Origin: Lepraria neglecta
Lineage: Eukaryota; Ascomycota; Lecanoromycetes; Lecanorales; Stereocaulaceae
NCBI GenBank assembly: GCA_033220425.1
Contig: CM065648.1
Coordinates: 4,526,001 to 4,590,000 of the forward strand
Reading direction: 5' to 3'
DNA: 64,000 bases
How positions within the stretch are numbered: position 1 is the first letter of the stretch; each line of letters opens with the position of its first letter. A model generated the notes under the pieces. It worked only from the letters and a program-made list of their open reading frames with translations, did no database searches and was not told where the DNA came from. Position numbers and translations under genes: made by a program. Positions 24,879-34,886 of this stretch are shown piece after piece.

Positions 24879-27800
24879 TTAGCTCCCTCTTCTAGATTTC
24901 TCGTCCCGAGAAACTATCTATCCTTTATACTACCCCGACGTACTAAATATTTAGATAAACCGACCGTTCGCTGAACGGTATTGGCCAGTAAGCTAAACGA
25001 AGTTATTATACGGCTATACTCCCGATATATTACCAGCGGCAAATAGTACCTGATAGGTATAGGGTCCGATAGGTATTGTAACTATATAGGCAGCGGTAGG
25101 AAATACGACCTTATAGTATTACCCCTCGAAATATATTATATTAAGACGGAACGAAAGGAAGTATAGTTATAGTTAAAAAACACGCGCGAAGAGCTTAAGG
25201 ATTATATACAAAAATTAATAGAGGAATCTATATATCTTTAGACTATACTGATACGCCTTTAGATATAGTATAAATATCTTGAAAATAAAAAGCGAAAGAT
25301 TATAGACTAAGAGATATAGAATATTAAGGAGTTAGAAGAAGACTAGTAGTCTATCCTAAGTATTCCTAATAATTAGATATTCAATATCTCGTCCGAATAA
25401 TTTGGCTTCCTAGCCGGAACCAATTAGTCCTCCTTCCCGATCGTTCCCGGAACTCCTATAGAAGGTCCTAGCAGTTCCGGAGGTTCTTAAGGAGTTCCTA
25501 GGTGTTTTCGGTATCGTCGTACCCTTTCTATTTAACTAGATATTTCTAATTAACCTAATTTAGAATCCTCTTAACCTTAAACTCTATTTCTTCCTTAATA
25601 TTATAGTAAAACGTTTCTTAGAGAGGTATATTAGAGTCCGCTAGCTCTAAGAGTAAGATATAGAATATCGGATATACCTTAGCGTTAGGTAGTAGTTAGA
25701 GTTTATAGTTAACTGGTCCTTTTAACCGTTTAATTAAGAATAGTCCGACCTTAATATAATCTAGTTTCTTACTTAGTCTTATCGTCCTTATATTTTTTAT
25801 TAGGAGGTATACTTTATCCCCCTCTTTTAGCTAAGGAATATTCTTTCTTTTCTTATTAATCTATTCCTTTAACTTCTTATTAGAGCTCTTAATAGACCTT
25901 TATATATCCTTATATAAATTCTTTAGCTCTTCTACCTTAACTAAGGCTCTTTCTATATTAGGTCCCTTCCTTAGTTATAGAGATATATTTATATTCTTTC
26001 TATAGTTAGTAAAGAATAGGGTTAGTCCGGTTATATCTAACTACTTATTATTATACGCTAGTTATACTATTAGAAGTAGTAAAACCTAGTTATCCTACTT
26101 CTAGTTTATATAATATCTTAGGTATACTTCTATTATTTAATTTGCATATTCTATCTATCTATTAGTCTATAGGTAATATACTATTAATATCCGAAGTTTA
26201 GTTCTAATTACTACTATTAGCGTTCTCTAGTAGTTAGAAGTAAATAGCTTATCTCTATTAGATATTATTAACTTTAGTATACTATAATCCCTTATTAGCT
26301 TATTAAGTAGTATAAAAGCTAACTAGTCTACCTTATATATCTCCTTAAAAGGTATTATAATTATATATTTTATAAATTTATCTATAATAACTATAATTGA
26401 GTTAAAGGTATCCTACGTAGCTAGATCTTTTAAAGGTAGTAGTTTAACTACTAAGTCTATTATAATATTATCCTATAGTAACTCTAGTATAGAAGTAAAC
26501 TATATTTATTTATACTTAGTATATTATATAGCCTTATTCTACTAGTACTCGATATATTCTTTAATATATTATTTAACGCGCGCTCGAAGCTTTAGCGCTA
26601 CGTATCCTTATCCTAGGAGTTCTACTATTTTAGATACTCCTAGATAACCTTATAAAGGGTCGTTATAGTAATCCCTAATTACTTCTTCGGTATATTATTT
26701 AGGTAGATAAGTCCTCTCCTAGTATTTAAGTAATATAGTATCTAGCTAATCCTTCCTTAGGGTTATTGCGAATATATTATCTTTATAGACTTTTATAATC
26801 CTATTAGTTATATTAGGTCCTATTATATAAAGGGTTATAGCTAATATCTAGTATAGTACTAATAATCCGTCCGCTTCTTTCTTTAGAATTAGTTACTCTA
26901 TAATATTCTTCTCTTCTATATAGTCTAATTACCTACTAAAGGTATCTACTCGACTATTATCCTTTCCTAGGGTATAGGTTATCTTGAATTTATATTAACC
27001 TAATAGTTCTAACTATTAAACTTATCTTCTATTTAGCCCCTTTATTATTATAAAGTTAAGAAGATTCTTATAATCTATAAAGATAGTTAGATCCGAGTAG
27101 CTCTCTATATATACTCGCTAGTTCTAAAGTATATAAACTACGGTAAGTAGTTCCTTATCGTATATATTATAGTTCTATTCTACTACTAATATCTTCCTTG
27201 AATAGTAGATAACTAGATACTACTTTTAGTCTTTTATTTAATATAGGTATACTCTAATTATAAGATCCGAGGTATCTATTTCGATATAGGCCGGTTTATT
27301 AGCCTAAAAGGTATAGAGTACTAGTAGATCCGTATATACTTTCTTTAACGTATCGAATAATTTCTATTAGTCTTTTCCCTATATAAATCCGATATCCTTC
27401 TTTATAATATCTATTAGAGGTAGTACTTTCTTTAAGTAGCCCTCTATAAACTTCCTATTAAAGTTAGCGAATCCTAAGAAACTTTATACTACTTTAATAT
27501 CCTATAGTATAGGCTATTTAGCGATAGCCTTAATCTTTTCTAGGCTTATACTAATACCTTTTATACTAACTATAAATCCTAGAAATTCTACCGATTCTTA
27601 ATAAAATTTGTACTTTTCTAGTTTAAGAAGAAGTTTCGCTTATAATAGGTATCTAAGGACATCCTATATATACTCGATATACTCTTTCTTATTCTTAGAA
27701 TAAATTAGTATATTATCAAGGTACGCTATCGCTATTCGATCTAAATATACTTATATAATATTATTAATAAGTGCTTAGTAGGTTACTAGTACGTTAGTAA

Positions 27801-30590
27801 GTCTAAACGGTATTACTAAATACTTATAATAGCTATATCTCGTTCGGAAGGTAGTTTTCTATTCTTCACCTTCTTTTATCCGAATTAAGTTATATATACC
27901 TCTAAGATCCAGTTTAGTAAATATCTTTGCTTTACCGAGCCGATCCTATAGCTCTCCTATATTTAGTAATAGATATCTATTTTTAATAGTAATATTATTT
28001 AACTTTCAATAGTTAACGTATAGTCTTAAGCTTCTATCCTTCTTTAGTATAAAGAGGATAGGATAATCTACTAGTAATTTAGATTCCTAAATAAATCCCT
28101 TTTTAAGGTTCTTATTAATATACCCGCGAAGTACTTTAAGTTCCTTTTCTAATAATATGTAAATAGGTCTAAATATCGGCTATTTACTAGGTTCGAGTTT
28201 AATCTTATAATCCTATAGCTAGTACCTAGATAATACTTCTATATTCGTCTCTTCCTCGAATAAATATACCTATTTACTATACTCCTAAGGGATAGAGGGT
28301 ATATTAGTTCCTCCTTTATCTCTTACTTTATTATCCCGCTAACCTTTACTAGTAACTATAGAGTCGGACTACCTTTTAGTACCGTCCTTATACGAAGCTA
28401 AGGTAATATATACCTCGACCGGTCTTCGGTTCGGCTTCTTATCTACTATTAAACGCTGCTAATACGTAGGTATAATCCTAGTAATATTACCGGATTAATC
28501 TATCTTGAGTACTCCTCGAGCCTAATCGATTATTAGGTTATACTTCTTTAACTAAGGTATTTCTAAAATTATATAATAAGTAGCTATCCTAACGACGTTA
28601 AAGGTAATCTCCTTATAGTAGCGCTGAATTATAATAGGTAATAAAAGTATCTCTTCGTCTACCTTTCCTATTAATAGTATTAACTTGTTAGCTATCTAAA
28701 GGTTATACTACTATAACTTCTTCTAAGTTAGTATTCTAGTTATTTATACTAAGTCTCGTAAGATAAAGTTTCTAGTAGCTCTAGAATCTATTATCGCAAT
28801 AGTCCGCTATCCGTTAATAATTACCGGTATCTTTATATATATATCGTATTGCGCGGAATATAGATATTATTTGGGGGTTAATATATTAATCTCCTTATAG
28901 CTACCTCTACTATAAAGGATTACTCTTTTCCCTATATAGAGAGGAATCCTATAAGTTATTTCTCGAACTTATAGTTATCGTGTAAATATACGTACTATTA
29001 CTATAGATAGTATTAGTTTGCTTCTAGACTCTAACGTCTTATTTAGTTTCGGTAGTATATTTCTTCCTCGTCTTTCTTATATAGGAAGTAGCTTAGTTAT
29101 CGTTTTCTTGCTAAGTACTAAGGGTATCTATTATCCTCGTACTTATAGTACTAATAATTACTATAGGACGATTTTGTCAGGACTCCTAGTTCCTTTCTAC
29201 GGTTAATTCTATAATAGTTATAACTATTCTCTATATACTATCTCTAGTAGACTTCCCTATATTTAGGGTGATAGTAGTTATACCTAAAGTCCGAGATACT
29301 AAAATCGTTCTAGAATTCTTTTAGTCTTTCTTCCTCTGAGTATTCCTTTCTCTCCTTAGATATAGTAGATCTAGGTTCGGGTATTACTAGTAGTTCTTTC
29401 CTTTTAATTATAACCTCCTATTCCGATTCTTCCTTATCCTAATCCTTCTCAGGTTACTTTTCCTAAGTATTACTACTATCCCTAATATATAGCTTCCCTA
29501 TCTAAGTATTAGCTTTATCTATAAAGCTATCGTTAGAGAACTCCTTATCTCCTAAGTTAGATTCTCCGTCTAGTTACTAACCGTAGACTTTATTCTATAT
29601 TAGTAAGATTCTACTAGAATTACTATCCTAGTCTCGTACCTTTTCTAGTACGTTTAGCTGCTATCGATATACTATGTTTTTTAACTTGTAGTCTCTGGCG
29701 AAGTAGCTCGGTTTGCTATAGCTATAATACGTAAGTATTTTCTTTCTGCCCCTTTGCTGCTTCTTACCCCTTATAGGCCCTCTAAAGGCTTACTTACCTT
29801 TTCTCTCTATGAAATCTAGTTCTATCGGTACTAGTCTATAAGGGTCGTATTCTTTATATCCTAGGTAATAGCTCTTCGATTTAGTAAAAAAGCTTGAGTA
29901 TCCTATTCCGCCGACTCCTCCGTTATACCTCTTCTCTATAGTCCTTTTAAATAGCTTATTATTAATTTTAATTACTTCCTTAATTAATTTATCTAGGGTA
30001 TCGATAATAATCTCTAACCTTATAAGCTTATCTTTAATATTGTCCTTAAGACCTCTCCGATATATAGTTATTAATATATTATCGTCCTAGTTAGTCTTTA
30101 CTACGTATTATTGAAATTAAGTCGAATACTCTAATATAGATTTCTTCTAGGTTATATACTAGATAGTTTATATTACTATATTGACTTTATTCGACGGACC
30201 GAATATATAGTAGATTTCGAGTCTAAATATAGCTATACTCTCTATCTATAGTTTTATTTCGCCGTCTTTATTATCGTCTTCTATATACTTCTTTAGGAAT
30301 AGATTAATCTACTTTTAGGCTCTTCTACGTAAGTAAGTAATAGCGAAGGTAGGATATTATTATATAGGTATAAGGTCTCCTTGAAACTTTAAGTAAAGTA
30401 ATACCTAGGATAGCTATCCCTTGAGCTTGTCTCTTTCTCTATAGTATAAGTCGGGCTAGGCTATCTTAATATACCTACTGAGTCCTTCGTTAATAGTAGG
30501 GTGTCTCTATCTACTTCCTCCTCCTAAGGAGCTTAGGGTAGGTACCCTGGGGTCTCTTGGTATAGTATTTATCCTTAAGGGTGCTCAAAG

Positions 30591-31116
30591 TGTTATAAAC
30601 CGTGTATACCAGTCTTTATATATGGATTGATTCTTAATAGGGATAGCGGTGTTACTATATAAGAGGTGAAGTAGGCTTCAAGTAATACTAAGCGGGTCTA
30701 GTATATAATTAGATAATATATATTTAGTGCCTAGCCTAAGAGATCTATTGTATATAGTAAATAATTGAATAGCAAGTTAAGTATAATACTCCAAGTGGTA
30801 AGTAGTACTCCGTATATATAGACATACGAAATCTATACCAAGCATTCTTGATCGCACTGATCGTACTAATTATATCTACGCTTATTGCGACTACTACGCT
30901 TATCGCTTAATATACTAAGCCTTCCTAATCGTACTAATCGTACTAATCGTATCTACGCTTATTGCGACCACTGCGCTTATTGCGACCACTGCGCTTATCG
31001 CTTAACATGCCAAGCCTTCAGGGTCTATCCGAGTCGGATATCGACTCGTCGACTCGAACCATAACGGGCGCTACGCTCCATGAGCGCATCCCTAATCATG
31101 TTTCCTGATCGTAACA
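30591..31116. repeat. Right LTR of element D (526 bp)
   Basis: It starts TGTTATAAACC after GGGTGCTCAAAG and ends GTAACA, followed by AGAAG. It carries expanded CACTAATCGTACTAATCG-like submodules relative to the left copy. Its right part (from about 30960) keeps more CA/TG than the left part. Confidence 0.85.
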
Positions 31117-31165
31117 AGAAGCTTGCTTAGCTAAAAGCTATTTGCCAAGCGCCAAATTCTTAACA

Positions 31166-31382
31166 CTAGTAAACTTTAATTATTCTATATTTAATAATAA
31201 TAATAAGATTTCTATTAAAATACTCTTAATACTTATATATTATTTAGATTTTAAAATTAAAATTAAAGTTTAAAATTAATAAATTAATATTAAAGAATAC
31301 TAAACTAGATAATTTAACTAGAAAAGCTATTACTAAAGTATAAATATACTATATAATAGAGCGAGTTTTACGACTAGATTAT
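31166..31382. other. Strongly AT-rich spacer
   Basis: About 215 bp with very few G or C and almost no CpG, unlike the element-derived DNA to the left, which keeps CpG. It is the right flank of element C. No open frame or repeat is evident. Confidence 0.6.
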
Positions 31383-31814
31383 TGTTACAAGCCACAACCA
31401 TGCTGTGTTGAACGCATGGTTGTCGAACGTTCTCGAACGGCTTGGTACAGGGTACGAGAACGAGTCAGTGTCCGACTCGGACAGACCCTGAAGGCTTGGC
31501 ATGCTAAGCGATGAGCGTAGAGAGCGCAATGAGTGTAGTGCGATCAGTGCGATCAGAAATGCTTGGCATGGATTTCGTATGTCTATATATGCGGAGCACT
31601 GCTCACCACTTGGAGCAGTGTGCTCAACTTCCTATTCACTTGTTTACTACATGCGATAGATCTCTTAGGCTAGGCACTGAACATATATCATCTGATCATA
31701 TACCAGACCCGCCTAGCATCACTTGAAGCCTGCTTCATACTCTTGCACGGTTGCACCTCCATCCCCATTGAGAATCAATCCATAATACGAGACCGGTACG
31801 CACGGTTCGTAACA
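31383..31814. repeat. Solo LTR of the A/B/D family, inverted and nearly free of RIP
   Basis: TGTTACAAGCC...GGTTCGTAACA is the reverse complement of the LTR type found at the ends of element D, here with normal CA and TG content. Shared landmarks are the AATCAATCCATA block near the right end and the ATAGATCTCTTAGGC block in the middle. No internal region is attached on either side. The flanking 5-mers (ATTAT, AGACG) do not match, so a clean solo-LTR origin with an intact target-site duplication is not shown. Confidence 0.85.
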
Positions 31815-32703
31815 AGACGTCTCGCGTATGCTATAGATGTCTTGCGTATGCTATAGACGTCCCTGTAGCTACAATAGTATGCGCTATGTCTACGTAAAGG
31901 AGGAGAGGTCTTGTAGTAGCTCACCGTTAAAGCTTTGCTGCAGGTGCTCAATAGGCTAAACCGCTGTAGTGGGCTACCCTCCCCACAGATGCCCGGGAGC
32001 CATTTGTCTGGTCCCCTGAGTACACCTCTAGGAGGCGGAATTCGAAAGTTTCCGGGGACTACTTCTTGCCCCTAGATAGCTAGCTCCGGGTCTAGATCCA
32101 GGCGGGTAGCCTACTAAGCGATGAACCCTTCAAAGAAGAATATATCTTACTAACGACGCGCCGGACGAAATCCGAACAATTACTGCACCACTCTTGGGCG
32201 ATAATTAACGACCTGAAAGCTTTTAAACTGGTACGCTGGCTTTAGATTATACAGGGCATTATCGGGGTACTATTAACGCTCAGTTTAGGTACCGCCAGCA
32301 GCAGTGTAGTGGGTAAGTAGGGCTGCTAAGCTGCGCGCAACAAAGCTGCCGGGGAATTGCCCCGGAGTTCGCTTGTGGTTAGTACTCGCTTGTAGCCTTA
32401 GAAAATGTTTGCCGAGAATTGCGTCAGAAGTGAAATTTGAGACTACGTTATCCGCTGACTTGTTCCGTTTCCGATAATGCAATCAAATAAGGTAGCATTC
32501 AGAGCCCCTAACATTCCCACGATATCATGGTCAAGCATAGCGATTGTGTAGAACACTGGCATTAATTCTTGTCTAGCTAATGCAACGGTTCTAAACGGTT
32601 TCGTTCAAATGCTAGCAATACTACCGCATGTAATTCTCGAAAACCATTCGATCATTGCCAACTGCAGCTGAAAGCAGCCGCCAGCATCCAGGCCAGCCAT
32701 CTC
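31815..32703. other. Transition DNA between repeat block and genes, no gene supported
   Basis: It begins with a 20-bp direct repeat (GCGTATGCTATAGA-type units at about 31816-31858). From 31900 to 32500 the sequence has normal base mix but no convincing frame; a 65-codon frame on the minus strand (32285-32482) has no recognisable domain. It may hold a decayed transposon fragment. 32500-32703 is the 3' flank of the REI1-like gene. Confidence 0.5.
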
Positions 32704-34483
32704 TCACTGCAGTAACGGATCTCGGAAATGCTTCTGGCTGTTGCCCCTCTTGTCCACGCCCCACTGATACTGCTTCTCGGCTCTCTGAGCACGCTTCGTC
32801 TCCCTCTTCTCAACGGCTTGTACTTCTCGTTTCTTGTCATCGGTGACTCCAAGCATGCCCTCTCCACCGTTCGCACGAGTGATTGCTTGCCGGCCTTGCT
32901 CACTCCCGTCAGTCATTTGCGCATCCGCATCTGAATTTGAAGGAGCATCCTGAAGCAATCGCTGCTCGACGCGCTCGGCTGGTGTAGGATAATTGTGCAT
33001 GTTTTGACGGTAGTATCTGGCTAGAGAGCGATGGCCAGCAGTGCGGCCAGAGGGTAGATGGAGCTCATGGTCTGAGTGGAAGGCTGCATGGTGAGAGTGA
33101 GCATGCGAGTGGAAGCCGTCGACCGCATGGTGAGGCCTTGGGTCGTTGTGCGAGTGATGTCGATGTAGAGGGAGTCGTTCATAGGCGTGCTTGTGGTCTA
33201 TGGGTACGGCTGTGAGGTCTTCGGAATCCACAGACTCCTCCGAGGTGTCAGTCTCCCAGCCCTCCCCATTTTCATCGCCATCTTGCATCTCTTGGTCTCC
33301 ATTGGCATCGCTTATGACTGTCTTGAGAACTTTTCTCGAATCAACCTTCACGTCGCCATTGGCGCCATCAACGTCCTCTGTATATTCATCGCTGTCTTCG
33401 TCGTCTGAATACGTACTGCTGAAGTCATAAAATTGACCGACTTCAATCATGTCTTCTTCAGCTTCAAACGCAATCATACAATGGCCTTTGTCTCTCATGT
33501 GTGTTTGTATGCCTTCCGGTGAGCCTTTGAGTTTGTGGCAATATAAACATTGGTGATCATCGAATATCTTCCCGTGTAACCAGGTAATCAGACCTTCAAG
33601 ATCTATCAGGTAGCTTTGCTCCGGAACGAACATGCCGTGGTACTTCGTCATATGCATGACGCTGAGCTTGAAAGTAGGCGAGTCGTAATTACAGAAGAGA
33701 CAACGATTGAGAAGAACGTTTGCGGATGAGGAAGTTGCTTCTCTGGTAGTTGCTGTGCTGCTCAGCTCGTCTTTCGGCGGCGATAACGGGTGTTCAGAAC
33801 GCTGCCCACCCACAGAATGATGTGGCCTTGATGGCCGACGAGAGATGGGCTCCTTTGCGCTCTTAGGCTCCTCGTCAATACTTGTTTCCTTGATGCCATT
33901 AACGACTTTTGAAAATTCGACTTCAGCCTCAGGATCGATGTGTTCGGTCGGTGGTTCAATTATGTCATCTGGCACAGCGGCATTGATTGGCTCGCCCAGA
34001 GATATTGTAGAGCTCATCACTGAGGCAGTTTCATCCTCAGTTGTTGGCTTCCCATCTTTGGCTAAGACGGCTGCTCGGAGCCGATGCTTCTGGCTATTGA
34101 GATGGTTCTGATATGCATTTTCACTGTAATAGGTCTTCTGACAAGCAGTACAAATCTTCTCAAATGATGCTTTAGCCGCCACGGCAGACGATGAAGCTTC
34201 AGCATGTAGGACCTTTTCTGCAAAGACTTCGGAGGAGAGGGGAGGAAGTGACGCAACTCGACGCTTCAAATTATATCGACTTGCAATCTGTTAGCAGCAA
34301 TTCTTTCGAAATTGATTTTATGACTTACTGCCAATCGGTACGCATGTGTGAACGCTGAAGGTCACTATTCCTGAACGCTACTTGGCATGTATTGCAAGAA
34401 TATGGGTGGGATTGAGCGATTTTTGTGGCTGTAGCGGGTTGGGGCCCGTTTGGTGTTGGTCTGCTCGCCATGATGGTAGCCAT
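32704..34483 (-). CDS. REI1: REI1-like zinc-finger pre-60S ribosome biogenesis factor
   Basis: Exons on the minus strand are 34329-34483 and 32704-34279. The 49-bp intron (34280-34328) has GTAAGT, branch GCTAAC and AG. The product is 576 aa. Residues C30, C33, H46 and H52 form the first C2H2 finger, its last His sitting across the splice junction. A second finger (CTACQ...H) follows within the next 70 residues. Then come the paired fingers with the MTKYHG and QCLYCHK signatures that mark REI1/ZNF622, an acidic middle, and a basic C-terminus with LARYYRQNM and a DDKKREVQ helix. In yeast, Rei1 acts in the cytoplasm to help remove and recycle Arx1-Alb1 from pre-60S particles and probes the exit tunnel. 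The start at 34483 is chosen as the first ATG before the conserved finger; the ATG at 34471 is an alternative. Divergent from the HECT gene. Confidence 0.92.
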
Positions 34484-34886
34484 GATTGCTCCTTTGGTGG
34501 AAAGACGGGGTTGATATTCTAATAGAGCGATTTGAGGGTTTAAGACGCTGAAACAATGATGATACGATGAAAATGCTTGAGTAATCTCCAATGAGTCGTC
34601 AAATTCCTGATTGTAGAGTTATTAGAGGCGACGCAGTGAGATGAGTACGAATGTGTGACGCAGAAGAAGGCACGAGATTGATCCTGACGATGCCAAGCCC
34701 ACAAACGCCCCATGCGCCCTGTATTCTAAGGCGTCGGCGGAAAATTAAGTTTAACTCCGATCTCGAGCCTCATCAGCCTGCATTTTGCAACGGGAGCACA
34801 GCTCTTCGCTATGACCGTTGACTTTCGATGGATGAAAGGACTATGACTCTTGATACCCAAAGGTGTATACCCTTCGAATTTTAACT
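34484..34886. promoter_or_regulatory. Shared divergent promoter, REI1-like / HECT ligase
   Basis: A 403-bp interval separates the two start codons, which point away from each other. I see no further gene and no motif I can assign with confidence. Confidence 0.5.

Larger units (their letters stand above)
24371..31116 (-). mobile_element. Element D: Ty3/Gypsy LTR retrotransposon fossil inside the right LTR of element C
   Basis: The LTRs are 24371-24878 and 30591-31116, flanked by AGAAG on both sides. The internal part is 5712 bp. On the minus strand the gag zinc-knuckle region is near 29.69-29.74 kb, the reverse transcriptase YLDD box near 27.69-27.74 kb and the integrase core near 26.1-26.3 kb. 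A polypurine tract abuts the left LTR. Same family as A and B. It is complete in layout and not itself interrupted, but broken throughout by RIP. Confidence 0.88.
3380..31165 (-). mobile_element. Element C: Ty3/Gypsy LTR retrotransposon fossil, split by nested insertions
   Basis: The ends are 111-bp LTRs (3380-3490, and a right LTR split into 24304-24370 plus 31122-31165). The flanking 5-mers CTAAT (3375-3379) and CTAGT (31166-31170) fit a target-site duplication with one later change. The element's own DNA is about 7.1 kb once elements A and D are set aside. Read on the minus strand, a gag-like region lies at the right (about 23.3-24.3 and 7.9-9.3 kb), a reverse transcriptase core near 6.2 kb and an integrase core near 4.4-4.6 kb. 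The order RT before integrase is that of Ty3/Gypsy. A TGG-type primer-binding site faces the right LTR, its TGG being the complement of 24299-24301. The element is broken throughout by RIP and is the oldest layer of the nest. Confidence 0.8.
24304..31165. repeat. Right LTR of element C, interrupted by element D
   Basis: The LTR occupies 24304-24370 (67 bp) and 31122-31165 (44 bp), together 111 bp as in the left copy. Element D lies between, flanked by the duplicated 5-mer AGAAG at 24366-24370 and 31117-31121. Confidence 0.85.

Noticed and set aside
29018-29206. Short open frames scattered through the repeat block (for example 7750-7950, 17077-17277, 22964-23209, 29018-29206)
   Set aside because: They lie inside mutated LTR elements or LTRs and follow the composition of those elements; chance frames.
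32285-32482. 65-codon minus-strand frame before the REI1-like gene
   Set aside because: No domain or splice partner; the surrounding DNA looks like a transition or decayed repeat.
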